Part shown: positions 22,721-33,514 of the stretch, in pieces | Numbering within the stretch: the stretch's first letter is position 1 | How the letters are laid out: each line of letters starts with the position of its first letter | Assembly: GCA_033239525.1 (NCBI GenBank) | Contig: BSYO01000014.1 | Span: 9,160,021 to 9,224,020, forward strand | Source: Nepenthes gracilis | Lineage: Eukaryota > Streptophyta > Magnoliopsida > Caryophyllales > Nepenthaceae | DNA: 64,000 bases | Direction of reading: 5' to 3' | Made by a program: the position numbers and the translations under genes | Notes under the pieces: generated by a model | What the model was told of the DNA's origin: nothing | Databases searched by the model: none | What the model saw: only the letters and a program-made list of their open reading frames with translations

Positions 22721-23952
22721 TGTGACGGACCAGATTATTTTCCTTCAAATACCCTCCGTCAGATTATATAACTAATACCCATTGATATTAAAATTATAAA
22801 TTTTTGTAGAAAATTGGGCAGAGTTCCATTTACAAATTGGACATTTACCAAAATACAAACACCTGCTTAAACCACCCTGCACAACAATCCTTATACACAA
22901 CTGCACAAACTATAGGATCACATAGCCACGCAACTCCATAAGTGGCACCGACGTCATAACTCAGGTACGACGCCGACTCAAAAAGGATGCCAACTAAAAA
23001 TCCTCAACATAACCACAAATAAAACCATGCGGAAGCGTGACAACCATAAAACAAAATAAAGATAACCATCCATCCACATATACATACATGACAAAATATA
23101 CATTAAAACCTTTCAAAATAAATACAAGTCTCTGTTCATATATAATCAAAATAAGTCCTCAAGCACTGCACTAGAACTTAGCCATCTATCACGCTCCTAA
23201 CAGCCTACTGGGACTCATCATGCATCAAGGCATTCTTATCTAAAAAGAAAATACTAAGGATGAGCTAAAAAGCTCAGCAAGTAAAATCATACGTTACTAG
23301 CAAAAGATAATCAGTAATCGAAATGACAAAGGGAAGGGGAAAGGCATGCATTTTAAAATACAATAGGACATGAGGGGAAGAGGACAATTAAGGGGTTCCT
23401 AGTTGTCATTTAACCTGATTTAGAACATTTTATTGTTATTGATCATACTTTAGTACATTTATCATTTATTTTAATCTTTACGGATTAAGGCCAATCGTGT
23501 CGTGAGGATAGGGAAAGGATCATGATACTCCACATGATCTAAGGCCGTTAGGGCTTATTCTTAGACCCAACCGGGGTCATCCACATACCAATGCCTGTAG
23601 ACGGGCCAATAACAATAATGATAATACCCTAATTCCATGAGGTACCAGGGCAGTCCTCGTCCTTCTACAATAGTATCCTAAGGCGTGCCACGGACATCAC
23701 CCGCTTTCACAAGCAACTAGAATATGTGGCCAAAGTATTCTTTGGGTTTCCACCGAGATGGACATGGCAAGCCAGAGAATACTACCCAATGAACATAACT
23801 CCATAGTCCTTGTTTCATGATTACTTATTCTTTTGAGGGAGGATCCACCATTTTTCATTTACAATCCCATTATCTCCAATCTGGAGATCACATTTCCATT
23901 TCATATCTCCCATCCGGGAGATTAAATAAACCATATCATACTTTGTGGATTT
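22721..23952 (-). mobile_element. LTR B3: 5' LTR of element B, cut by element C
   Basis: Begins TGTGACGGACCAG on the plus strand and runs parallel to LTR B2 up to the phrase TCATACTTTGTGGATTT. B2 continues with CCCTCCATTTGC at the same point, whereas here LTR C starts (23953). The acceptor side reads TTTTTAG|ATAAG on the minus strand, with frame DKNALMHDESQ and stop (23240-23205). The promoter part beyond 23952 is not found again on the far side of element C. Confidence 0.8.
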
Positions 23953-24591
23953 TGTGAGATCACGATCTTAAAAGTAATATGATAATTAGGCCTTGTAAAA
24001 AACAAATAAAGAAAAATTTAAGCAATAAAATGTTGACTGGAATTATATAGTTGTCTGAAAATTTGAAGATGAAATGTTGACCAGAATTATGTGGTTGTTG
24101 ACCAAAAAATTGAGGATGAAATGTTGACTAGAATTATGTGGTTCTTGACCAAAAATTTGAGGATGAAATGTTGACAAGAATTATGTGATTGTTGACCAAA
24201 AAATTAAGGATGAAATGTTGACAAGAATTATGTGATTTTTGACCAAAAATTGAGGATGAAATGTTGATCAGAATTATGTGGTTGTTGATTGAAAAATTGA
24301 GGATGAAATATTGATCGGAAATTGGTTTCGTTGATCGGCAAAGGACTAAAATGTTGAAGCAAAATGCTAACCAACTTTTGAGAAAACAAATGCCGGATAG
24401 CTTTTGCTGGCATGGTTTGGTGAGCACCTCACCGGGCTGCTTGAAGTAAGATTCACCTACCATTTATTCAGAGTAGGTAAACTACTCCTACCTACTTCAT
24501 TGACCTTCTAGAAAAAGAAAGTATGAGCAGGTGGCTTACCCCACTTGCTCCTACCTAATCCATTCTCTATAAATACTGAGCTCCTAAATAG
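23953..24591 (+). mobile_element. element C, truncated 5' LTR
   Basis: Begins TGTGAGATCACGATCTTAAAAG and parallels the 3' LTR at 25239 through the TTGACC arrays and the TATA box CTATAAATAC (about 24567). It stops about 20 bases after the TATA box, at 24591, and is joined straight to integrase sequence. The rest of the LTR, gag, protease, RT and most of integrase are absent. Confidence 0.8.
24028..24318 (+). repeat. 47-base TTGACC tandem array, 5' LTR of C
   Basis: About six units close to GATGAAATGTTGACCAGAAT followed by TATGTGGTTGTTGACCAAAA and ATTGAG. Each unit holds two TTGACC W-box cores, one after ATG and one before AAAA, partly decayed to TTGACA, TTGACT or TTGATC. Confidence 0.75.
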
Positions 24592-25202
24592 AAAGTGTAG
24601 ATCACCGATCCACTTGGATGAAACCGGAGATAAAAAATTTTCAACCTTGAAATTGTTAAGGAGACGGCAGAGAAGATAAAGTTGATACATGAGAATTTAA
24701 GGGTTGCCCGGAGAGCAGACAGAAAAGCCATGTAGACCGGAGGAGATCAGCATTGAAGTTTGATGTAGGTGACTTTGTATTTCTAAAAGTGTCGCCATCT
24801 AAGGGGACATCCAGATTTGGGGTAAAAGGAAAGCTGAAGCCATGATTCATTGACCCCTTTGAGATTTTAGAGAAGATCGGAGAAGTTGCCTATAGGCTGG
24901 TGCTACTACCAAGCTTGGCAAAAGTACATGTTGTATTTCATGTATCAATGCTAAGGAAATATGTCCATGATCCTGCACATGTGGTCGAGTTTGGGCATTT
25001 GACAATTGACAAAGACTTATCTTACATGGAGGAACCGATGCAAATTTTGGACCGGAAGGAGCAAAAGCTACGTACAAAAACAATCTCCTTGGTAAAGGTT
25101 CTTTGGAGGAATCATTCACATGAAGAGGCAACTTGGAAACACGAAGAAGAAATTCGAGCAAGTATCCCCACTTATTTACTTAAGGTTAGTAACTTCATTT
25201 AA
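24592..25202 (+). pseudogene. element C integrase C-terminus and chromodomain
   Basis: Begins within the conserved RKCRSPIHW-like region of integrase (RKCRSPIHLDE). After shifts, 24900-25202 is one open frame carrying AKVHVVFHVSMLRKYVHDP, LSYMEEPMQILDRKEQ and an undamaged chromodomain region TISLVKVLWRNHSHEEATW. This is the cleanest chromodomain in the window. It cannot act alone because the catalytic core is deleted. Confidence 0.85.
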
Positions 25203-25221
25203 ATTTCAAGGATGGAATTTT

Positions 25222-25238
25222 CTTAAGTAGGGGAGAGT
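25222..25238 (+). other. polypurine tract of element C
   Basis: TAAGTAGGGGAGAGT lies directly before the 3' LTR start TGTGAGATCCCG. Confidence 0.85.
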
Positions 25239-25313
25239 TGTGAGATCCCGATCTTAAAAATAATATGATAATTAGGCCTTGTAAAAATGAATGAAGAAAA
25301 ATTTAAGCAATAA

Positions 25314-25612
25314 AATGTTGACCGGAATTATGTGGTTGTTGACCGAAAATTTGAAGATGAAATGTTGACTAGAATTATGTGATTGTTGATCAAAAAATTG
25401 AGAATGAAATGTTAACCTGAATTATGTGGTTGTTGACCGAAAAATTTAAAGATGAAATGTTGACCAGGATTATGTGGTTGTTGACCGAAAAATTGAGGAT
25501 GAAATGTTAACCAGAATTATGTGGTTGTTGACCAAAATTGAGGATGAAATGTTGACTAGAATTATGTGGTTGTTGACCGAAAAATTGAGGATCAAATGTT
25601 GACTAGAAATTG
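25314..25612 (+). repeat. 47-base TTGACC tandem array, 3' LTR of C
   Basis: Six to seven units of the same sequence as in the 5' LTR, with better preserved TTGACCGAAAA and TTGACCGGAAT cores. The array lies upstream of the TATA box, where an enhancer would be expected. Confidence 0.75.
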
Positions 25613-26304
25613 GTTTCGCTGACCGGCAAAGGGCTGAAATCTTGAAGCAAAATGTTGACTGACTTTTCAAAAACAAATGCCGACAACTTTTGCTGGCATG
25701 GTTTGGTGAGCACCTCATCAGGCTGCTTGAAGTAAGATTCACCTACCAACTACCTAGAGTAGGTAAACCACTCCTACCTACCTCATTGACCTTCTAGAAA
25801 AAGAAAGTATGAGCAGGTGGCTTACCCCACTTACTCCCACCTAATCCATTCTCTATAAATACTAAGCTCTTAATATGAAAAAAGAGTTAGAATGTCTGTG
25901 CAAGAAGAAGTTAAAGGCGTAGAGGAAAAGAAAACCTTTGGCCAATTATAGTGAAAGAATTTAGAAATCAGACAAGCATACCTCCGTTTTCAAGTTTAAA
26001 TTGTAATAGTGTTTTAAGGAAAGTATACTTGGAAATTTGTTTTCTATAGCATTGTTTTGATAAGTATAAGTTTCACCTTGAAGCATGCATGAGTTTGAAC
26101 TAAGTTCAACGTTTTGTAAATTCCTGACTCTGGTTCATGTTTAGTAAGTTCTTTATTGCTCAAATTACAACCGGAATTGTCTTGCATGAATATGGCTCTC
26201 TACATTGATTTGTATATATTGGCCCATGTTTCTATTTATTTTATGACCGGACTACTTTGCATGAAAATCCTATATAGAAACTAAAACGTTAAAAGGGTGA
26301 GGGT

Positions 26305-26500
26305 CTTTTGAATATTGATCGATTTTTGAATATTGACCGACTTTTGAATATTGACCGACTTTTGAATATTGACTGGCTTCTGAATATTGACCGGTTTGAA
26401 TATTGACTTTTGAATATTGATCGGCTTTTGAATATTGACTGGCTTTTGAATATTGATCGGCTTTTGAATATTGACTGGCTTTTGAGTATTGACCGGAGCA
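26305..26500 (+). repeat. 18-base tandem array TTTTGAATATTGACCGG
   Basis: About eleven units of TTTTGAATATTGACCGGC with small changes. Each unit holds TTGACC, TTGACT or TTGATC. It lies downstream of the TATA box, in the transcribed part of the LTR. Confidence 0.85.
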
Positions 26501-27130
26501 TGGATTGTGTGAATTATGAAATTGGCCTTGAAAACACGATGAAATTTGTTTCCGACCTAAAACTATAAAGTAATTAGATAAGGTTCTTTGGCATGCCTTA
26601 AAATGTTATGGTTGGTAATCAATGGTAACTCCATCCATGGAATAATACGTGGTCCACCCCTCCTCGGGACGTAAAGAGAGGACAGAGCTATCAAACTATG
26701 GACTATGGATTTTGAATGAAAATGGAAAAGGATATGATTATTGAACTATGGTCTTTGATTGTGTAGAGTGAACACAATCTACCATTGATTACTCTCCCCC
26801 TTGGCTGGTAGGTCTACTAGCCTAGGTCCCTTTGAACAAAGAAAATGATATTGCACTATGAACTTTGGAAATAGATAATGTAATGTGAACTTCAAATTTT
26901 AACACTAAGCTTTGTACTTCAGAAGTTAGCATTAAAATATAAAAATTTTGTACCATGGAAATTTTCATTCAATAGTGAACTTTGAAAAATTGATATTGGA
27001 CTTGGACTTCGGAATCAACATCCGTAATGAACCCCAATATTTCCTATAACTCTACGTTAACGCATTCATAATTTATATTGCATGTTTTTGGTGTCTTGTT
27101 GAGTTTCGGCTCACTTCGTATCTAATGTCG

Positions 27131-29865
27131 GAAAGATAAGAGATATTGTCGGATATCTGCATGGGTGTTCTTTTATCGATAGGTATTCTTCCCGATAAGT
27201 TTTAGGAGCATGTTTCTGATTGCAGTCAGTTCGATCGTAGAATTGAGGATTGTCCTTATCCATGGGTCGGACGGTGAAGAGATCCAGTGTTTTGAATCGG
27301 GATTTTAAGGTATTAACAAAAGGTGTTAAGTGTCGCATGTCATGATAAAAGGTAAGGCTCTTGGATTTGATATTGTAGCTTGGTGTCGTTTTGGGGATTT
27401 TGAGCCTATGTTTTCATTGCGTTTTCAAGTTATGTGTAATTGGAGAATCTAGGCTTTGCAATAGCAGCATAGAGATCTATGACATTTTGGGTCCAAAGAT
27501 ATGATTGGTTGGGTTAATCTGAATCATTTTGTGGTGCTAATCTTGATGTGCATTAAGGATGATTTGGTCAATAAGTCGTCGAATTAATATAATTGGGTTG
27601 ATAAGTACATTATGTCTTACAATCGAATTGTATAATTTCGGGTATGAACCTGAGTTAGTTAAGGTATCAATAAATTATTATCGTTTTACCTATAGGTCGT
27701 GTTTCAAGGGATCTATGCTAGTTTGTCTAAAAATGAGGCCACACCTAGAAGTTATCTCGTGGTCACTAAGAAGCTTTGGTTGCATAAACATTTGAGGATG
27801 TTTCTTAAAGGAAAAGATTAGATTGGTTAATTGCGGATCAGTAGATTAAGACTATTGATATCCACATCAATCTTTAATGACCTCATAGTTAAATTGTTTG
27901 ATCTTTTATAAGGGATTGAGGAATTCAAGATCGATCTGTGCCATAGCGTGGTTGATTATGGATAATTGAGAAATGTGCCTGGCAACAATTGAAATAAAAT
28001 GTGGCTATTACAAGTTCCAGTAATGCCATTGGGTTGTAGATTCATTGGAATATCTATGAATTTTATGGGTTAAATGTTTTGGCCATAATTGGGTCAGTTC
28101 GATGGCCTCATCGAGGAACTCAAGATTCATAGGGAGGGTGAACCTTGTTTGAGGGCTATGTCATAGGTTAAGAAGGCTATTAGCCGTGTGTTCAATTGGC
28201 ATCAGAATGTGAGTCTAATTAAGAGAAATGTTATGTTGGGTGTATAATTTCTTTGAGAGCATGAATATAGTTCCGCAAGGCTTTGGATGATAGCTCATTT
28301 TAGAAGGATTGATTGATGTTGCGAAAGCACACGTCTCTCTTGGGTTTGAGTGATATCGAGAGGATATTTCTTAAGTACTCTTCGAGGTTTTGCAATGTTC
28401 ATAGAGCCTTGACTTAGAGGAGATCGACATCCTTCAAAAATAAGGTGTGTAGGTATAACCTTCTAGATTTGAATGATAATTGTTAACCATGTCATTCGAG
28501 TTGATCTTTGACAGATCAAGTGTATTGTAGTAGCTTGTGGTGCCTTGAGGAAAGATTTAGAATTTTGTTTTTCCCACATCCACCATAGGTGGTTGCCTCT
28601 TTCGATTATGTAGGGGTGAAACCCACGATTGAATTGCTCCAACTATGGTTTGAATATAGCAATCGAGGTCGTTGCTTCGAGGGTGATAGGTTTACTTATG
28701 GATATAGCTACAGTCTCACTAATCCTTAAGATCTAAGCAGTCATACCATATAGAGGATATGATCATGCATTAGTACAGATGAGTAAACCTGTTAGAAGAT
28801 GAGAAGATGAATCTCTATGCTTTGAAGGGAGATGAGTCTTTGCACCAATAATATGATGATTGGCAATCTTTAGATCTGTGGTACTGTCTGCGTTCTTAAG
28901 TATATGGAAGGTGAACCACAGGTAGATTTCAATTCTGGGGTTAATGAGACATTGCATTTTGATTTGGGAGTCAGAATCGTTTTCAAGGTATTAAAGTTAT
29001 GGGATTATGAGGTGAGAAGTCCTTGTGATGTTGCTTCAAGATTTTTAAAATGATGAGAATTACGGGAGTCAAAATAATTATGGGTTTGCTTCTGAGGACA
29101 TTCCACTCATCTCGGATTTGGGCAATGCATGCGAGTCAGATATATTGACTTGTTGGTATGCCTATGGGATAATAAGTCTGCTGAGTATTAGGTTTCAAGA
29201 CCTAGGAAGCGATTAGAGGCTGTGCTGAATTTATGGGTGATTGTTTCAATTACAAGTTACGAGTTAATCGTGACCTAAGGATTAAAGACTTTACCTTGGT
29301 TGTGTTGATATCTTTGGAATCTTCTTGGTTCTATAATTGTAGTGTGGCCTAGATGTTTGATGTGTATCATTGAATAGGGATTGCAATCGATTTTAAGGTA
29401 CCAGTTAATGGTCAATCAAAGTAGCATAGCGATAGCGTGCAATCCACAACTTGGAGATTTTGGAATAGGATCGAAGATCCAAGTGATTAACAATTTTCAA
29501 GCAATAGAATAATCTGAGGTAGGAATTCATTGAATGCTCGATATTTTCAATAATGTTAGGAAAATAGCGGGTAATTTTAGTTGCCTACAAGTTGGTAGAC
29601 TATTATGAAATCTCCCCTGCATCAAGAGTTGGTGAAGTAAGCATATGATCGGGTTGAACCTTTTTAAGAATTAGGTGCTTGTCTTGTAATATGTTCCTTC
29701 CTAGATCTAATCAGGAAGCCTTAGTTATTAAGGTTTAGAGTGATTTTTGGGGCTAAGTTTCTCTAGGATAGGCCTTTTCTTCAAGGATGTGAAGTAGAAA
29801 TCTGAAAAGATTTTTTTTCCTCGTTCGTAAATTTTGAGATTCGTTAAATTTCAGGGACGAAATTT
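27131..29865 (+). pseudogene. element K internal region, very decayed gag-pol
   Basis: No frame is open, but nucleotide-level remains of a Ty3/Gypsy pol can be followed. They are a zinc-knuckle remnant (about 27210-27260, pattern TGCAGTCAGTTCG..GATTGTCC), an RT remnant (27890-28045, including AGATCGATCTGTGCC, GATGTGCC-like ATGTGCC and AGTTCCAGTAATGCCATTGGG for the VMPFG motif) and an integrase remnant (about 29385-29470, CCAGTTAATGGTCAATC). The 3' end has the usual ATTTCAGGGACGAAATTTC before the polypurine tract. Decay is far beyond that of the other elements. Assignment rests on scattered matches. Confidence 0.55.
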
Positions 29866-29882
29866 CTATAAGTAGGGGAGAA
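29866..29882 (+). other. polypurine tract of element K
   Basis: ATAAGTAGGGGAGAA lies directly before the LTR start TGTGACGACCCG, placing the decayed pol and this LTR in one element. Confidence 0.75.
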
Positions 29883-30349
29883 TGTGACGACCCGAGTTCT
29901 GGAACATAAAAATTGGGATGTAATTGACTTAATAATAATTAAGGATTACGTATAGAATATGAGGAAATTGAGTTCGGAAGTAAAAAGATGAAGTTGGGCC
30001 CTGTAAGGTATCAACTTCCAAGATGTGGTTTAAATGGGTCGTGAGGTTTCAAATTTCAAAAATATGGTAATTGGGAGGTAATTAAGTTGATATTGGTGAA
30101 TTGTGGTCAAGGGGTACAAGTGAAATCGGATCAAAAAGTCCAAAAATTCGGAATTGGTAAATAGGGAACCGAAGTTGTAAACTGAGAAACGTTAATTTGT
30201 AGATAATATTTTGAGCTTTAAATTGTGATAATCATGGCCTATTAAGGTTACATAATCAAAATTAAGGTCCAAGGATATAAAAAAATTGGGTTATAATGGT
30301 CAAAATAAGTCCCAAATGGCCAAAAAATGAAGTAGGCTTGCTGCGGGCT

Positions 30350-30518
30350 CGATGCGGGCCTGACTCGAGCCGGAGTTGCGCTCGAGTGCCAACGGGGTGC
30401 AAAAAACAAAACCTCTCACTCGGCGTGCGCCCAAAGGGCGCTCGAGGTGCAACGTTAGCAAGGTGGTGCGCCTGGGTGGTGCTCAAGCACCGCTCGAGCC
30501 CCCAACTGCTTATAAAAG
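30350..30518 (+). promoter_or_regulatory. promoter of LTR K: CTCGAGCG module and TATA box
   Basis: Repeated GCTCGAG and CTCGAGTGC words in a GC-rich block end at TGCTTATAAAAGGG (TATA box 30511-30518). The layout is the same as in B1 and F. Confidence 0.6.
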
Positions 30519-30668
30519 GGCATGCACATTTTTCTCAAGGGGTTTTATGGACGATTCCAGAGAGAAAGGAAGAGGGAGAGAGGAAAGAGGAAGAGAGAGA
30601 AGGAGATCAAGGCTATGGAGTCTGAATCCGTTCGAGAGCTAGTTATAAAAGTGGTAGTACGTGTCGAG

Positions 30669-32116
30669 GCAAGTGTTCTCATACTCACTACTCGTTCTCT
30701 TTTGATTGTTACTCATTTTTCATCGAGTATTTTCGTCTCGATACCCACCCTAAATGTGAAAATCATGAAACCCAGGATTAATGATCAATGAATATGTAGT
30801 TATTAGTCTAAATCGTTGTCTCATTCGTCTGGTTGGGTCCTGCCAAACCCTAACCCATGCGAGAATTGGGGATTTCCATTTTTCCCACCATATTTTGTTT
30901 CAATTGACCTCAAAATGTAAATCACCACGTCCCAATTATGTATAAATATCAATCGGATGTCTGATCTCACAAGAATCGACCCGTTTGCAGTATCCGGAAG
31001 CTCTAAAAGCCCACTGTTACTGTTCACCCGAGATGAAATAGAAAATTTGTATACTTCTACCTCCGTATTATGTTAAATTGTTCTCAAAATATGAATCACC
31101 ACGTCCCAACTACATATACATTGCCGGACGTCTGATTTTACAAGTTATGACCCGTTTATGGCGTCTAGGAGCTCTAAATGCCCCTGACACTGTTCACCCG
31201 AGATGAATGCATGAATTCGCATGATTTAACTCCATTTAATTGTTATGAAATTTATGTCTAAATGTTCATACTACATTGTAAGCCCTGGAAATAAGAAAAT
31301 GTGTTCCAATTGTAAAGAATTGTGCTCCGATGGACCTCCAAGGTGAAATGGTATGTTGAGGTAAGAAATTTCACTCTCCTCCATATGTTTAATGTCCAAG
31401 CACATGAAATGTATTGTCAAAGACTTAAGTTCGAACGAAAGATATGAATTGTACAGGTAAATGGAGGGAAATCCACGAAGTACGATATGAAGGATTTGAT
31501 CTCCCGATTGGAGAATGTAAACAGAATGTGGTGGATCCTCCCTCAAGGAAAGACTAAATGTTGAAACTAGGACCATCGACTTATGTTCATTGTGTGGTGC
31601 CCTCTAGTTTGCCACGTACATCACGGTGGGAACCCAAGGAATACTCTAGCCGCTCATGGGGGCAGGTGATGTTCGTAGTATGCCTTAGGACACTATTATT
31701 GAAGAACGAGGAGTGCCCTGGTCTCCGGGGAATATGGGGTGAATTAATATGGCTAAGTGCTGCAGGCCTAAAATGTAGTTGATTGCCGAGTGCTGTAGGC
31801 CTTGAATGTAGCCGGTGCTTTAGAATGTGTAGCGAACACATTTCTTTCCTCGTTTTCTCGCATCGTTGGCTAGTACGACCTACTGGCCCTGATCCACAAA
31901 GATTGATAAAAATAATGAGAATGTATAAAATGCAATTAATGTAAACATGTGACCAAGGCAATCCCAAATGTCCCCTTTCCTTTCATGTTTCTATTTCATT
32001 GAAAGTATATGTCTTACCCCATCCATTTATCATTTTCATTGTTTATATGCCTATTGTAGTGATGTATAATTACATTTGTTGAGTTGTACGCTCACTCTTA
32101 CAGTCTCTCTTTTCAG
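30669..32116 (+). other. candidate GC-AG intron inside LTR K
   Basis: The donor is GTGTCGAG|GCAAGTGTTCTC and the acceptor is CTCTCTTTTCAG|ATGAGAATG, about 1.45 kb apart. Both ends are well preserved. The first exon holds an ATG (30615) whose frame reads MESESVRELVIKVVVRVE up to the donor; another frame runs through YKSGSTCR into DENALIPDELSRQ and stop at 32157. Which frame, if any, is translated is unknown. Confidence 0.45.
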
Positions 32117-32668
32117 ATGAGAATGCTTTGATACCCGACGAACTAAGTAGGCAATAAGAGCTTGGTAGGTAGCTGATTTCAAGTGCGGAACTTGAGGACG
32201 TAGTTGTTTATAATGTGTGAAATAGGAACTTATAATTAACTTTGATTACTTAGAGAATTTATATTCTGCGTCCTCTGTGATGATGATTTTATTGTCGATG
32301 ATTGTATGATCATATTCTGCTGTATATATGGTTATTATGTTTTCGCAGGTTTTTCTTATTGTGGTGATGATGAGTTTTTTTCTTTAGCTGGCATCCTTTT
32401 TAGCCAACGTCATACCTGAGTCATAATGTCGGTGCCACCTGTGGTGTCATGGCAGTTGGAGATCCTGTGGAATTAAGTTGTCTTTATTTGTGAAATTGTT
32501 GTGGATTATTATACAGGGTTTTATTCAGGTATTTGTATTTTGGCAAATTTCTGACTTACAAACAAAACTCTGCCCAATTTTCTACAAAAATCCATAATAT
32601 TAATTATGAGCTTAAATTATGTATGCTGTTGATGGAGTTATTTAAGAAAAATAACCCGGTACGTCACA

Positions 32669-33430
32669 AGCACGGCATATCACTCTCAGACAAATGGCCA
32701 GTCTAAGCGGACAATCCAGATATTAGAGGATATGCTTAGAGCCCTATGATGGAGTTGAAGAAAAATTTGGATGATCACTTGGCATTGGCTGAATTTGCAT
32801 ACAACAATAGTTTCCAAGTGAGCATCGACATGGCTCCTTTTGAGGCACTGTATGGTAAGAAGTACCAATCTCCTATCCGTTAGGAGGATACAGGAGATAG
32901 GCATCTGTTGGATCCAGATGTGATTCAGGGACATCAGAGAAAATTGCGGTGATATTTAAGAAATTAATGATGTCCCAGAGTCGGCAGAAGAGTTATGCTG
33001 ATCGGAGGAAATCCGAGCTCAGATTGGAGGTTGCTGATTTTGTTTTCCTTAAAGTGTTACCGTGAAAGGGATCTCCAGTTTTGGTGTTAAAGGGAAGCTA
33101 AAGCCGCGATTTATAGGACCCTTCGAGATTTTAGTGAAGGTTGGAGAAGTAGCCTACCGGTTAGCGTTGCCGTCGAGTTTAGCCGATGTGCATAATGTTT
33201 TCCACATCTCGATGTTGAGGAAATACGTCCACGATCCAACATAAGTCATCAATTACAGCCCCTTGGTTATCCAAAAAGATCTATCGTATTCAGAGGAGCA
33301 AGTTCAATTTCTGGATCAGAAGGATCAGATTTTGCTTTCAAAGACCATTCTTCTTGTGAAGGTCTTGTGGAAGAATCACTCTCGTGAGGAGGCAACGTGG
33401 GAGAGAGAGGACGAGATTCGGGACTAAAAT
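32669..33430 (+). pseudogene. element F integrase core end, C-terminus and chromodomain
   Basis: Begins inside the integrase core (AYHSQTNGQS and IQILEDMLRA) where element K cut it. After shifts the C-terminal part is open from 33062 to 33244 (KPRFIGPFEILVKVGEVAYR, NVFHISMLRKYVHDP). The chromodomain follows (LLVKVLWKNHSREEATW, about 33350-33410). The N-terminal part of F is not in the window, or was removed with the left end of K. Confidence 0.8.
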
Positions 33431-33497
33431 CACCACCTATTTCAAGGTATGTATATTCGTTCGATTCTAGGATTCGTTAATTTTGAGGATGAAATTT

Positions 33498-33514
33498 TCT
33501 CAGTGGGGGAGAGT
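33498..33514 (+). other. polypurine tract of element F
   Basis: CTCAGTGGGGGAGAGT precedes the LTR start TGTGAGGTTTCAG. Confidence 0.85.

Larger units (their letters stand above)
25239..27130 (+). mobile_element. element C, 3' LTR (right end unclear)
   Basis: Begins TGTGAGATCCCGATC. It carries a TTGACC array (25314-25612), the TATA box CTATAAATAC (about 25853), a donor-like CAG|ACAAGC in which the first base differs from the GCAAG of other LTRs (about 25970), a second array (26305-26500) and the stress-LTR phrase GGTAGGTCTACTAGCCTAGG (26809). The phrase TTGAGTTTCGGCTCACTTCG (27100) resembles the GGGCTTTGTAGCTCAC block near LTR ends. No TG...CA end or target duplication GATTT is found after it, so the end is approximate and probably truncated. 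Confidence 0.7.
29883..32668 (+). mobile_element. 3' LTR of element K (B family)
   Basis: Begins TGTGACGACCCGAGTTCTGG and ends CCCGGTACGTCACA. It follows B1 in order: CTCGAGCG module (30350-30505), TATA box TATAAAAG (30511), exon-like TTATAAAAGTGGTAGTACGT, donor GTCGAG|GCAAGTG (30669), CTGCAGGCC..TGTAGT repeats (31755-31815), the conserved GAGGAGTGCCCTGGTCTCC block (31709), and acceptor TCTTTTCAG|ATGAG (32116). The right flank is integrase sequence of element F, so K inserted there; the matching left flank is lost. Confidence 0.85.

Noticed and set aside
26305..26500. Possible CRISPR-like array
   Set aside because: Units are directly adjacent with no unique spacers, and the context is a plant retrotransposon LTR.
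26289..26501. 70-codon minus-strand frame of FKSRSI repeats
   Set aside because: Translation of the 18-base tandem array of the C LTR.
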